A stretch of DNA of 64,000 nt from Candidatus Obscuribacterales bacterium (GTDB taxonomy: Bacteria > Cyanobacteriota > Vampirovibrionia > Obscuribacterales > Obscuribacteraceae), in contig JAIERK010000069.1 in NCBI GenBank assembly GCA_019746975.1, positions 1 to 64,000 on the forward strand, read 5' to 3'. The position numbers were made by a program, and so were the translations under genes. Positions 44,371 to 54,146 of this stretch are shown here, in pieces. Every line of letters begins with the position of its first letter. Within the stretch, counting starts at the first letter, position 1. Under the pieces are notes generated by a model. The model was not told where the DNA came from. It was given only the letters and a program-made list of their open reading frames with translations, and searched no databases.

Positions 44371-45246
44371 ATGGCTGATAGAAAGAAGATCGTTAATGAA
44401 AATGTGGATGGTGATTTCTTCGTAGACACGAGCTGCATTGATTGCGACACCTGCCGCCAGCTTGCACCAGAATCGTTCAAAGATGCAGGAGAGTACTCCT
44501 ACGTCTTTCAACAACCGCGCGATGAAGAACAGCGAAGAGTAGCAACACAAGCGCTTCTTGCCTGCCCCACCGGATCCATAGGCTGCAGTACCGACAACAT
44601 CGCGGCTCAGGTGATCGACGATTTTCCAATGCTTCTCGATGACAATGTTTTCTATTGTGGTTTCAACTCACCAAAGTCGTATGGCGGCAACAGCTACTTC
44701 ATCCAAGACGAAGGTGGCAATTGGCTGATTGATTCACCGAAGTATAGTAGCCACCTTGTCAGACAATTCGAACAATATGGTGGCATCAAATACATTTTTC
44801 TAACTCACGAAGATGACGTTGCCGATGCCGATCGGTATGCCGCGCTTTTCGAGGCACAGCGCATCATTCACCGTGCCGCGCTCAAGGCTTGCAGAGACGC
44901 GGAGATTATCGTCGACGATCGCAATAGCTTTGAAGCTGGCACCGCTTTCAGTATCATACATACTCCCGGTCACACCAGAGGTCATATGGTGCTGTTGTAT
45001 AAAGACAAGTTTTTGTTCACAGGAGACCACCTGTATTACAACAGAGGAAAAAAACATCTCGATGCGTTCAAAGACTACTGTTGGTACTCATGGGAAGAAC
45101 AAACTGCTTCAATGGAAAAACTGCTAACAGCAAATTTCGAATGGGTACTTCCGGGTCACGGAGAACGCAAAAAGTTGACTGCCGAAAATGCGAAATTGGA
45201 GCTAACTAATCTGATCAAAAGAATGAAGTCAGACAACGAAGTTTGA
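44371..45246 (+). CDS. Ferredoxin-like/metallo-beta-lactamase fusion protein
   Basis: A 291-residue cytoplasmic protein. The N-terminal 70 residues resemble a [4Fe-4S] ferredoxin: DTSCIDCDTCRQLAPESF, with a later CPTGSIGC. Residues about 95-280 are a metallo-beta-lactamase fold: KYIFLTHEDDVADADRY (metal site partly altered from HxHxDH), IIHTPGHTRGHMVLLYKDKF, FTGDHLYYNRGKKHL and VLPGHGERKKL. This arrangement is known from cyanobacteria and plant plastids, where a redox role is proposed. GGAGG precedes the ATG. Confidence 0.88.
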   Translation: MADRKKIVNENVDGDFFVDTSCIDCDTCRQLAPESFKDAGEYSYVFQQPRDEEQRRVATQALLACPTGSIGCSTDNIAAQVIDDFPMLLDDNVFYCGFNSPKSYGGNSYFIQDEGGNWLIDSPKYSSHLVRQFEQYGGIKYIFLTHEDDVADADRYAALFEAQRIIHRAALKACRDAEIIVDDRNSFEAGTAFSIIHTPGHTRGHMVLLYKDKFLFTGDHLYYNRGKKHLDAFKDYCWYSWEEQTASMEKLLTANFEWVLPGHGERKKLTAENAKLELTNLIKRMKSDNEV

Positions 45247-45487
45247 ACTTTGCTATTGGCATCCTTCCCGATGCTCGCCAACGCTGAGGCGATTTTTATG
45301 GCTTTGTCAATGGCGCCAGTTCAGCATCTTTTTAGGCGTAGTCGAGCCGTTAATCGACTCGATGTTGCAACCCAATCGGTTACGATTTAACTTGTACAAC
45401 TCATAGATACAACGATTCGAAGCGAGCTCCGCATATTACGCGCAACAAGCAAGAATCAGGCGGATTTCTGGCAGGCTGCGGATTTTC

Positions 45488-47851
45488 ATGGATCAGACAA
45501 AGTATCAACCGCTATATCTCAAACACCGCCCCCAAACACTGGGTGACCTGGTCGGTCAAAAATCGGTGGTTAAGACCCTGACCAACGCAATTGAGAACAA
45601 GCGCATAGCTCATGCATATCTTTTTACAGGACCGAGGGGAACAGGGAAGACGTCATCGGCCAGAATTCTTGCCAAGTCAATTAACTGCGAACAGGGACCG
45701 ACGGTAACGCCATGCCTGAAATGTGCATCTTGCGTTTCCATCAAAGAAAGTAGTTGCCCATCAGTCTTCGAGATTGACGCAGCATCCAACAACAGCGTAG
45801 ATGACGCTCGTGTCTTGATTGAGCGTGCACCACTCGTGGCGCAAGGCGGTCGCAACAAGCTTTATATTGTGGACGAGTGCCACATGCTCACGAAAGAGGC
45901 ATTCAATGCCTTGCTGAAGACGATTGAAGAGCCGCCGCCCAACGTCATCTTCATCCTGGCAACAACAGAGGAGCACAAGGTTCCACCCACGATTTTAAGC
46001 CGCTGCCAGAGACTGATGTTTCGTCTCGTCAACCACGATGAGTTGGCTGAGCACCTCCAGCAAGTGGCACAAAAAGAGGCTATCGAAATCGAAAAATCGG
46101 CGATTGAGCTTATTACTCGCCGATCGGGAGGCGGACTTCGCGATGCGCTTGGACTGCTCGATCAGGCGAGCTTGCTTGCACGACCAGGAGAGCCGGTTTC
46201 ACAAAAGGACCTGCTGGTTCTTCTCGGCGCGCTGGACGAAGACGTGCTACTCACGCTCAGTCGGGGAATTCTTCAGCGTGACGGCAAAGCCGTGTTGGAT
46301 GCGATCACCGGTTTGATCATGCAAGGGCGGGAGCCTGCCTTGATCGCTCAAGAAATGGCGAAGCATTTTCTAAACTTGACGAAGGCTTCGTATGTCACAC
46401 AACAGAGTAGCGGACAGGAGACCAACCGCTTCGTGCTTGGTTCTCACTCCTATATAGACGGGTTGCTTGACCAGGCACGATACTTCGAGCGCAGCGAATT
46501 GAGCCAGATGGTAGAGCACCTCGATAATTTAGAACAATCGTTGAAGCGTGCCAGTCAACCGTCTATGACTCTGGAAATCGCCCTGCTTGCTCTGTGTCAC
46601 CGTCACGATATCGCGAGCATCAAACAGCTTGAATCTCGCATTCATCAATTGGAAGAACAAATAAGTCAGGGCGGTGAGATTTCGAATCGCAGACAGGCAG
46701 AGCCATCTCATCGACCGCCAGCTCCGGCTCCATTGAGACAGGAGAGCAATCCTCCGCCAAGACCGGCGCCTGCTCCGGCTGGCCCGGCTGCTCCACCCGC
46801 TCCGCCTTCAGCTTCGGCTTCGGCTTCAGCTCCAGCTCCGGCTTCGAATCCACCGGCTCCTCCCGTTCTTCCCGCACAGACGGCAGAGGGCAGTGGATTG
46901 ACGCTAGAGGCAAGCCAAACTGAAAGTCGACCGCTTCAAGAGTCAAGTCCGGACGAGATCACCCCAACGGTCCCTGCACCTCCGGCAGCGCAACCGGCAA
47001 TGCCAACGACTTATTCGGACGATGAAGACTACGACGAAGAGGGGAATTCGTATGATGGAGCCTCTCACACTCCTCCTCCGCAGCCGGTCCAGACAGCGCA
47101 ACAACCTGCAGCTGACCCCCCGCCCGAACGCCTCCCACCGCCTGCGGCCGCCAGTCACATCCCAACCACAGGCACCGGCGAGCTGACGCACGCGCAACTC
47201 GAGGAGCTGTGGTCCGACCTGCTCGACGCACTACATAAGCGAAGTATTCCGGCATATAGCCTGGTGTCGATGCACGCATTTCCCCTGCGCTTCGAATCGA
47301 AGACGCTAACTATAGGGGTTCACCGTGAATTCTTTCAAAAGTCTATTGAAAACAAAACCAACAACATCATGGTGGCATACAAGGACCTGAAAAATGACGA
47401 AATTCGAGTCCTGGTCAAGGTCGTAGATACAGGCAAGACAGAGGCGGCAAAGCCAGCCTACAACCCGACTGCACCAAAAGCAGCAAATGATGCGATGGCA
47501 CAGAGAGCGCCTACTTCAGAGCCAATCAGCTCCCACGTCGCGGTTCAGCCAGAACGTGCGGTTCAGCCAGAACGCGCAGAGGCGCCATCGATGGCTCATA
47601 CGCCTCAACCGCAGGGCATGCCTTCAGCTCTGACCGATAACCGAATCACCATCTACGAATCCGAAGACGCAGGCGCAGGCGCGTCTCCACCTGCGCCCGA
47701 ACCGACGCCTAAGACTATTGAAAGGACCAACAGCCCCGATCTTTCTAGAGAACCAACTCGCAGTCTCAACATCGAGGAGACTCTAGACCCTTCAAAGATC
47801 GCAGAGGCTTATAAAATTTTTGAGGGACCCGGTTCGCGGCTGATCGGCTAG
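45488..47851 (+). CDS. dnaX: DNA polymerase III subunit gamma/tau
   Basis: The clamp-loader ATPase. The 787-residue product begins YQPLYLKHRPQTLGDLVGQ and has Walker A GPRGTGKTS (48-56), a zinc-binding CEQGPTVTPCLKCASC, Walker B/DEAH-type IVDECHMLTKEAFNALLKT, and SRC (sensor). Beyond residue 370 follow a Pro/Ala/Ser-rich linker of about 180 residues, then a C-terminal domain near 560-640 (LTHAQLEELWSDLLDALH) and another low-complexity stretch. The long tau-type tail is unusually rich in Pro/Ala and includes the duplicated AVQPERAVQPERA. No programmed frameshift site was identified. Start ATG at 45488; the 240-bp gap before it shows nothing recognisable. Confidence 0.96.
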   Translation: MDQTKYQPLYLKHRPQTLGDLVGQKSVVKTLTNAIENKRIAHAYLFTGPRGTGKTSSARILAKSINCEQGPTVTPCLKCASCVSIKESSCPSVFEIDAASNNSVDDARVLIERAPLVAQGGRNKLYIVDECHMLTKEAFNALLKTIEEPPPNVIFILATTEEHKVPPTILSRCQRLMFRLVNHDELAEHLQQVAQKEAIEIEKSAIELITRRSGGGLRDALGLLDQASLLARPGEPVSQKDLLVLLGALDEDVLLTLSRGILQRDGKAVLDAITGLIMQGREPALIAQEMAKHFLNLTKASYVTQQSSGQETNRFVLGSHSYIDGLLDQARYFERSELSQMVEHLDNLEQSLKRASQPSMTLEIALLALCHRHDIASIKQLESRIHQLEEQISQGGEISNRRQAEPSHRPPAPAPLRQESNPPPRPAPAPAGPAAPPAPPSASASASAPAPASNPPAPPVLPAQTAEGSGLTLEASQTESRPLQESSPDEITPTVPAPPAAQPAMPTTYSDDEDYDEEGNSYDGASHTPPPQPVQTAQQPAADPPPERLPPPAAASHIPTTGTGELTHAQLEELWSDLLDALHKRSIPAYSLVSMHAFPLRFESKTLTIGVHREFFQKSIENKTNNIMVAYKDLKNDEIRVLVKVVDTGKTEAAKPAYNPTAPKAANDAMAQRAPTSEPISSHVAVQPERAVQPERAEAPSMAHTPQPQGMPSALTDNRITIYESEDAGAGASPPAPEPTPKTIERTNSPDLSREPTRSLNIEETLDPSKIAEAYKIFEGPGSRLIG

Positions 47852-47919
47852 GGGCGAACACTGGTAGATTTTTCGGCGACTAAAAACGGGAGTTTAGTCT
47901 GTCGAATCATGCCCCCTAG
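47848..47919 (+). terminator. Structured element at the end of dnaX
   Basis: CTAGGGG at the dnaX stop pairs with CCCCTAG (47913-47919). Inside, GACTAAA/TTTAGTC forms a perfect seven-pair hairpin, extended by TTCG/CGAA across a small internal loop. No T tract follows, so it could be a terminator-like or small structured RNA element. The rest of 47920-48089 shows a promoter-like TTGACA (47941) with a poor -10. Confidence 0.5.
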
Positions 47920-48089
47920 TTAGAGAAGTGCCGTTACTCATTGACATCACAAAGAAGCGTGGCTAATACCTTCTGGCGTTTTACGTCGAAGTTTGAAAAG
48001 TGACGCTACTTTCGTCTAACCGATTGGACCCGATTTGGACCGAACGACCGGCTGAAAGCTCAGCGCGCGAAGCCTGGCTGTTCGGCTGT

Positions 48090-48374
48090 TCACCAGGTTA
48101 CTGCGAAGCCAGGTTTGATCTCATCTTCTGAATTCGGCTCAAGCCACTCGACATCCACGGAGTCAACCCTAGCTCCCGATGGACCTTGCTTGCACCAGGT
48201 GATGAAAACCTCGATCTGCTCCTGGGTTCCATACGCCAGCGATTCAACACTACCGTCGGGCATATTTCTCACCCAACCCGACAGACCAATACTGTTAGCC
48301 ATGTCCTCAGCGGTTTTTCGGTAAAAAACCCCCTGAACTCGACCTCGAACTCGCAATTTTGCTTGATGTGACAT
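48090..48374 (-). CDS. acyP: Acylphosphatase
   Basis: Hydrolyses acyl-phosphates. The 94-residue length is standard. RGRVQGVFYRKTAED carries the catalytic Arg and GWVRNMPDGSVE the catalytic Asn. The C-terminus is IKPGFAVTW. It starts at the ATG at 48374. It stands alone between dnaX (convergent) and the J-domain gene (divergent), which share the 173-bp region 48375-48547. Confidence 0.96.
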   Translation of the reverse strand: MSHQAKLRVRGRVQGVFYRKTAEDMANSIGLSGWVRNMPDGSVESLAYGTQEQIEVFITWCKQGPSGARVDSVDVEWLEPNSEDEIKPGFAVTW

Positions 48375-48547
48375 GTCATGCCATCACAACGAAAGTTCAG
48401 AATAAGTTACCAGAAAAATTGGCAGGTTTTTGGTTTGATGGGGAAGAAATAAAATAAGAGAACGGCTATACTGACTGTTCAGGCTCGGCCCTCTCGAGCA
48501 GACTTTCTGATGCAGTCAATGACGGCGCGCGGTGATCAATCAAGTCG

Positions 48548-50653
48548 ATGTCACAGGACACACAACAACAAGAGACTATAACCGAATCCCAAATTGAAGC
48601 TGCCATCCAGGCTGTGATAGGCAGGGGATGGGACGTCAATCCGTACACGGTGGCAGAGGAAGCGCGGATTTCGCCAGCAGAAATCTCGCATAACGCTCAT
48701 TTCATGCAACTCATAGTTCATGCACGTGGCGGCGAGGTAACTTTCGCAGTCAAATCAGCTCCGCCGGAAGAGCTCAAGCGCATCGCCGAGTTGGAGAAGG
48801 AAAACGCTGACCTGCGCGCCAAACTGGACGCACCAGAAGCAAAGATCGTACCCGACGACGATATCCTCAACGAGCAAGTAAAGGCTCTCTTGAGCTCCGA
48901 ATCTGACGAGCAAGTAAAGCAGCTAGAACGTGAGCTCGAGCAGGCGTACGAACAGGTAGTCTCCCTGGAAGAGGAAAAGACAGACCTCACCCGCAGCGTC
49001 GCCGGTTTGGAGAGAGTCAATGATGCTCTCAACGCCCGCATGCGCCAGTTGGAAGATGAAGCGGTCGTCCTCAAGAAGCAGGCCTCTGAATTCAAGGTTT
49101 CACCGAACACACCACTCCCGATCGATCCGCAGGTCCTTCAGGAGCTGGAGAGTCTCAAGACGCAAAATGCCGCGATGGACGAGCAAATTCAGCAGTTCAT
49201 CGCAATTTCGCGCGAAAAGTCGGAATACATCGTTCATCTGGAGTCAGCTAACTACCAACACGAGTCATTAATTCTCGAGCTGGAGGCAAAGCTGGCCGAA
49301 CTGCAACAAGAAGCAGATATGCTGGCGTTGCAATTGCAAAACGCTTTCAATGTCGGCTACCAGAAGGGCCACTCCGACAGCAAACCATCGGTCGAAGACA
49401 AATCCGAAGACACGGGCAGTGAAGAGGTGCAGAGCGAATCGGCTTTGGAAGCTCCTCTTTTCCCTGGAAGCAATCCAGCTCATGTGGCAACCGGCGAGCA
49501 ACCTGTCATGACTCCCGGCCAATATTACGAATTGCATCAACAAATGCCAAATGTTGAGATAAAAACTCAGCCAGAATCGGAAGCGACGCCTCAAGTCGCG
49601 GCAAGTGCTCCAAACACTGCGCCAGCACAGGCACCCCCGGAGCCAGGCAGCTGGGATACTGATCGAGTACTCAACTTCGCACGCACCGGACCCTATGTCG
49701 CATCCAACTTCAATCCGCTAGAGTCGCTTAGCTGGCGAGATCTCGAGACCGTCTACAGCATGGGCGTCCTGTCCATCAAGGACTTCTCGCGCAATCTCAC
49801 TGAGTATCGTCCGACAGATCCAGGTCCACAGATTTCCGAGCCCCCGCAAAAGCAGCTCGACACCAGCGAGAGTTACTCACAAGTTAAAGAGAGTATAGAT
49901 GTCCTCGGCCAGGCGATGGACGACACCGGCGCTACCGACCTTGTCGCTGATCTGCTCGGAGAAGCGCCTAATCCCGAAGGTATGGATTTCATCGACGAGC
50001 TCATTGATATCGACAAGCTCGATATCTTCGAAAGCCTCGAAGAGCTAGAAGAACTCGGCACTATCGATGTTCTTGGGGACCCCATCAATCTACCAGACTT
50101 CGAAAGCGATGCCAATGGCCGTGACGAATCGGCAGAACCAGCATCAGACGACCAGTTGCGCGATCTTATCAAGTCCAGAATCAGTCAAGCTCAAGAACAC
50201 AAAGAAGATCAGGACGTGAGGACGCCTCCCGCGCCGGAAGGCGCAGAAGACGATCCGACGAAATCGTCGAAGCCATTCCCCAGTCTCAAGAAATTCGTCG
50301 GACAGAAAGGGCAAGATGCACCACCTCCGCCAGTGACAGCGAGCAGCACATCCACCCCGTCAGTAGCCGCCAAGCATACGCCGCCCGAAATCCGCAAAGC
50401 TTGCATGATTCTGGGTATTCGACCCGAAGACCTGACAAAGGAATCGGTCCATAAGGAATGGAAAAAACAGATTACAAGCGTTCACCCCGATTTGGGCGGT
50501 GACACAGATTCCGCTGTATTCCTTAATACTGCAAAAGATACCCTGTTACGTTGGCTAGACCAAAACACACCAAAATTGGGTGAAAAGTTCGGCAGCGGTC
50601 AGGGCGGTTCAACTCGATTTACTGGAAAGAATAAGCCGAACGACAAATCTTGA
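48548..50653 (+). CDS. Coiled-coil protein with C-terminal J domain
   Basis: A 701-residue cytoplasmic protein. Residues about 10-70 form a small winged-helix-like domain (QIEAAIQAVIGRGWDVNPYT). About 75-290 is long coiled coil rich in Glu, Leu and Gln. Low-complexity acidic and Pro-rich parts follow (about 290-620). Residues about 625-690 are a J-like domain (PEIRKACMILGIRPEDLTKE, then HKEWKKQITSVHPDLGGD) with the HPD tripeptide needed to stimulate Hsp70. It lacks the G/F and zinc domains of DnaJ. A co-chaperone that recruits Hsp70 to a coiled-coil scaffold, possibly for cell structure or division, is inferred. der follows 33 bases downstream. Confidence 0.82.
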   Translation: MSQDTQQQETITESQIEAAIQAVIGRGWDVNPYTVAEEARISPAEISHNAHFMQLIVHARGGEVTFAVKSAPPEELKRIAELEKENADLRAKLDAPEAKIVPDDDILNEQVKALLSSESDEQVKQLERELEQAYEQVVSLEEEKTDLTRSVAGLERVNDALNARMRQLEDEAVVLKKQASEFKVSPNTPLPIDPQVLQELESLKTQNAAMDEQIQQFIAISREKSEYIVHLESANYQHESLILELEAKLAELQQEADMLALQLQNAFNVGYQKGHSDSKPSVEDKSEDTGSEEVQSESALEAPLFPGSNPAHVATGEQPVMTPGQYYELHQQMPNVEIKTQPESEATPQVAASAPNTAPAQAPPEPGSWDTDRVLNFARTGPYVASNFNPLESLSWRDLETVYSMGVLSIKDFSRNLTEYRPTDPGPQISEPPQKQLDTSESYSQVKESIDVLGQAMDDTGATDLVADLLGEAPNPEGMDFIDELIDIDKLDIFESLEELEELGTIDVLGDPINLPDFESDANGRDESAEPASDDQLRDLIKSRISQAQEHKEDQDVRTPPAPEGAEDDPTKSSKPFPSLKKFVGQKGQDAPPPPVTASSTSTPSVAAKHTPPEIRKACMILGIRPEDLTKESVHKEWKKQITSVHPDLGGDTDSAVFLNTAKDTLLRWLDQNTPKLGEKFGSGQGGSTRFTGKNKPNDKS

Positions 50654-50686
50654 TATAGTAAAACGACTTCGGAGGTTGTTTTTGCT

Positions 50687-52063
50687 ATGGCCAAGAATGT
50701 GGTCGCGATCGTTGGTCGACCAAATGTAGGCAAATCTACTTTCTTTAATAGATGTATTGGCAGACGTCACGCCATTGTGGACGATCGGCCCGGAGTAACA
50801 CGCGACCGCCTCTATATCGAAACTGATTGGTCCGGCCACGACTTCGTGCTAATTGACACTGGCGGCATTATCACAGACACGGAAGAGCCGATGGCTGCCC
50901 ATGTTCGAGATCAAGTCAGGCTCGCGATCGATGAAGCGGATGTGATCGTCTTCATGGTAGACGGCAAAGAAGGTCCGACAGGCCAGGACGAAGATGTAGC
51001 CAATATGCTGCGGCGCAGCGCCAAGCCTGTGATTCTTGCGGTCAACAAAATCGATAGACCCGCCGAAGAGACGCACGTGCCCGAATTCTTCGCACTGGGT
51101 CTCGGTCAGCCTTACTCGCTCTCGGCAATGCGCGGGACTGGGGGCGTCGGAGACCTACTTGACCTGGTGGTCGAGAAATTCAAAGGCAAAGGAAAAAAGA
51201 AGAAGGACGAAGATGCCTTTGACGACGAAGAGACCACAGAAGAGGATAGGTCGAAGGAGCCGTTCTCTATTGCTATTGTGGGGAAACCCAATGTAGGCAA
51301 ATCGTCGATATTAAATGTCCTTTGCGGGAAGGATCGAACGATTGTTTCCCCCGAACCAGGCACCACCCGTGATGCCATAGATACGCCAATAAAATTCCAC
51401 GGACGAGACTTGACGCTAATAGACACGGCAGGAATCCGCCGAAAGTCGAAAGTCGATTACGGTATTGAAGCATTCTCCGTCGTCAGATCCATACGTGCAA
51501 TCGATCACGCCGATGTTGTTGTTCATGTGATCGATGCGGCAGAGCCTATAACTGACCAAGATCAAAAGATTGCCGGAAAGATCGAAGAAGCTGGTCGGGC
51601 AGTGGTTATTGTGTTCAACAAGTGGGATCTGATTGAAAACAAATCTTCTCGCACAATGAACGCAATGATTAGTGAAGTAAAAACAGAGATGCGACATGTC
51701 GGCTACGCTGAAGTCGTATTCACTAGCGCACTGACAAAAACCAGAGTAAGCAAGATTCTGGAAGCGTGCGAACGTGCTTACGAGCAAACGCACAAACGAA
51801 TCTCCACCAACCTGGTCAATCAAGTAATAACGGAAGCGGTAGCGTTAGTCCCGCCGCCAGCGAGCAAACGAGGGAAACGATTGAAGGTGTATTACGGCAC
51901 TCAAGTCTCTGCCGCCCCACCGACCTTCATCCTATTCGTCAACGACGAGAAGCTTTTGCCGTCTAACTATAAGGTCTATCTCGAGCGAAAAATCAGAGAA
52001 TCATTCGGGTTCGCCGGTACTCCCATTCGAATCGCAGCCCGTCCCAAGAAGGAATCGCGATAG
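50687..52063 (+). CDS. der: Ribosome-biogenesis GTPase Der (EngA)
   Basis: Acts in assembly of the 50S ribosomal subunit. The 458-residue product has two GTPase domains: GRPNVGKSTFFNR with DTGG and NKID, and GKPNVGKSSILNV with DTAG and NKWD. A short acidic Lys-rich linker (about 170-190) separates them, and the KH-like C-terminal domain ends with KVYYGTQVSAAPPTFILFVN. AGGAGG-type Shine-Dalgarno (GGAGG) precedes the ATG. plsY overlaps its stop. Confidence 0.97.
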   Translation: MAKNVVAIVGRPNVGKSTFFNRCIGRRHAIVDDRPGVTRDRLYIETDWSGHDFVLIDTGGIITDTEEPMAAHVRDQVRLAIDEADVIVFMVDGKEGPTGQDEDVANMLRRSAKPVILAVNKIDRPAEETHVPEFFALGLGQPYSLSAMRGTGGVGDLLDLVVEKFKGKGKKKKDEDAFDDEETTEEDRSKEPFSIAIVGKPNVGKSSILNVLCGKDRTIVSPEPGTTRDAIDTPIKFHGRDLTLIDTAGIRRKSKVDYGIEAFSVVRSIRAIDHADVVVHVIDAAEPITDQDQKIAGKIEEAGRAVVIVFNKWDLIENKSSRTMNAMISEVKTEMRHVGYAEVVFTSALTKTRVSKILEACERAYEQTHKRISTNLVNQVITEAVALVPPPASKRGKRLKVYYGTQVSAAPPTFILFVNDEKLLPSNYKVYLERKIRESFGFAGTPIRIAARPKKESR

Positions 52064-52755
52064 TGACTGTAGGATACGCAATCGGAATTCTGCTCGTAGC
52101 GTATATCTTGGGCTCAATCCCAACAGGTTTTTGGCTCGTTAAGGCTTTGAAGGGCGTCGATATTAGAACCATTGGAAGCGGCTCAACAGGCGCCACCAAT
52201 GTGCTTAGAGCGGCTGGGAAGGAAGCAGGAGTCTTCGTCCTGGTTGCGGATGTATTTAAAGGTTACGTGGCGGTGGCGCTGGCCGGTTGCTTAGAATCGA
52301 CCTGGAGCAGCTTGCCGTTCGCGCAACCATATATGATACCAGCCTTTGCCGGACTGTTCGCGATCATTGGGCATAGCCGCTCGATCTTCTTGAAATTCAC
52401 GGGCGGAAAGAGCGCGGCGACGACACTTGGTGCGCTGCTTGGGATGCAAGCAGTGGGCGGTTTGCTGACTTTTGGCACCTGGATATTGCTCGTCGCGACA
52501 ACCAAACTTGTCTCGCTCGCGTCGATAATCGCAGCAATCTCTTGTCCGATCTGGATGTATCTCGTACAGTCACCACCGGCGGTGGTAGCCTTCTCGATGG
52601 CAGCCTGCGTCTTCGTAATCGTGAGACACAGAGCTAATATCACTAGACTACTCAACGGCACCGAACCAAAAATCGGTTCAAAGTCGAAAACAGCTGCTGG
52701 AGCGCCTGACGACGCACAACCTGAGGCAACGGAACATAAACAGGAATCTACATAA
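52063..52755 (+). CDS. plsY: Glycerol-3-phosphate acyltransferase PlsY
   Basis: Transfers acyl groups from acyl-phosphate to glycerol 3-phosphate, the first step of phospholipid synthesis. The 230-residue integral membrane protein has five helices and the three family motifs: GSIPTGFWLVK with IGSGSTGATNVLR, GHSRSIFLKFTGGKSAATT, and the C-terminal VRHRANITRLLNGTEPKIG. A charged tail of 30 residues follows. The start is GTG, whose first base is the last base of the der stop (TAGTG), so the genes are translationally coupled. Confidence 0.96.
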   Translation: MTVGYAIGILLVAYILGSIPTGFWLVKALKGVDIRTIGSGSTGATNVLRAAGKEAGVFVLVADVFKGYVAVALAGCLESTWSSLPFAQPYMIPAFAGLFAIIGHSRSIFLKFTGGKSAATTLGALLGMQAVGGLLTFGTWILLVATTKLVSLASIIAAISCPIWMYLVQSPPAVVAFSMAACVFVIVRHRANITRLLNGTEPKIGSKSKTAAGAPDDAQPEATEHKQEST

Positions 52756-52915
52756 CGGATAGTTCGACAACAAATAAATCTAAATTCAGATGTACAAATA
52801 TGGGAAACAAGTGATAAGTTCAACCGTCGAAGTTCCGAAGTTCGGCTAAAGAAGGAGTTCCGGTCGACAGCAGCAAGCGCTGCAAGAAAGTCCATGTTCG
52901 CACGAGGCAAAATCA

Positions 52916-54124
52916 ATGAGTAAGTTAAATCGCAAAATAGCGTTGTCCGGGGCCGCAATGTTGATACTCCTTACAACAGGCGCCCTCGGTCCGACACAGC
53001 TGTTAACGACCACGGCAGCCCAAGCCGCCGCCGCGCAATCGTCAACAAAGGCAACGGACAAAGCAAAGTCGCCTGTTGTTAAAAACAGCAAACCTGCGGC
53101 AAATCTTACACCTGACGAAAAGGTCAACATCAGCGTATACGAGAAGTGCCATAAGGCGGTCGTCAACATCGCTCCGCTGACTACTGCAGAAGAGATGGCA
53201 GTCTTCGGCCATGAGCGAGAAGGCGTCGGCTCCGGCGTTTGCATAAGCCCGGAAGGACACATCGTCACCAATAATCACGTAACCGGCGGGGCCGAAGCGG
53301 TGAAGGTTACCTTCTACGACAACACGAGCTTACCGGCCCGTGTGATTGGAACAGATCCCTCCAACGATTTAGCCGTGATCAAAATCGCCTCTGATGCAGG
53401 AAGAAAGTTCGACTTCGTAGAGTGGGGAGACTCCTCCGCGCTGCAGGTGGGTCGAAGAGTTTTCGCCATCGGCAACCCATTCGGTCTGGACCACACAATG
53501 ACGTCCGGTATTGTCAGCAGCTTGAATCGCTCATTCACGACCCCTAACAACAGGGTAATCAAAGGAATCATCCAAACCGACGCAGCGATCAACCCGGGCA
53601 ACTCCGGCGGACCACTTCTCGATACATCAGGCAAACTGGTTGGAATTACAACCGCGATTCTGAGCCGATCCGGACAATCTGCCGGTATCGGGCTCGCCAT
53701 CCCAGCCAATATCACAAAGACGATCGTTCCGGAGCTTATTGCTCACGGGTTAGTCAAAAGACCGGATCTTGGCATCTTATATATGAATCCGCAAATCATC
53801 AGAACCAAGAATGGTTATCTCTCTGGACTGCGGGTCATCAAAGTTGATCCAAAAGGACCGGCGGCAGAGGCAGGGCTTCGTGGTCCCAGAATTGTGTCTT
53901 ATAACCTTGGCAACAGGATAATTCGACAACTCGACCAAAGCCTTGCCGATATCGTGACTCACGTCGACAACATTTCAATAAGACAGCTCGATGACCTGCT
54001 TTCATACATTGAAAAGAAGGAACCAGGTCAAGTGGTAAATCTCACAGTTATACGTAATGACGGAGACAAAGGACCGCTAATCCTAAAAATTCCAGTAAAA
54101 TTAGCGGTTACTCGGACAGACTAA
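52916..54124 (+). CDS. Deg/HtrA-family serine protease with PDZ domain
   Basis: A 402-residue periplasmic protease. The signal peptide ([19 protein letters not shown]) is followed by the trypsin-like domain with catalytic His in VTNNHVTGG, Asp in [11 protein letters not shown] and Ser in [11 protein letters not shown], and a C-terminal PDZ domain (about 290-395: [17 protein letters not shown]). It degrades or refolds damaged exported proteins. GAGG precedes the ATG. The response regulator follows 22 bases downstream, so a stress-response operon is plausible. The 160-bp gap before it holds nothing obvious. Confidence 0.95.
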   Translation: MSKLNRKIALSGAAMLILLTTGALGPTQLLTTTAAQAAAAQSSTKATDKAKSPVVKNSKPAANLTPDEKVNISVYEKCHKAVVNIAPLTTAEEMAVFGHEREGVGSGVCISPEGHIVTNNHVTGGAEAVKVTFYDNTSLPARVIGTDPSNDLAVIKIASDAGRKFDFVEWGDSSALQVGRRVFAIGNPFGLDHTMTSGIVSSLNRSFTTPNNRVIKGIIQTDAAINPGNSGGPLLDTSGKLVGITTAILSRSGQSAGIGLAIPANITKTIVPELIAHGLVKRPDLGILYMNPQIIRTKNGYLSGLRVIKVDPKGPAAEAGLRGPRIVSYNLGNRIIRQLDQSLADIVTHVDNISIRQLDDLLSYIEKKEPGQVVNLTVIRNDGDKGPLILKIPVKLAVTRTD

Positions 54125-54146
54125 TTTTTTGGATGCGGAGAGGACA

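Noticed and set aside
47941-47969. TTGACA, 17-base spacer, TAATAC resembling a promoter
   Set aside because: The -10 box is poor and transcription would run antisense through the acylphosphatase gene.
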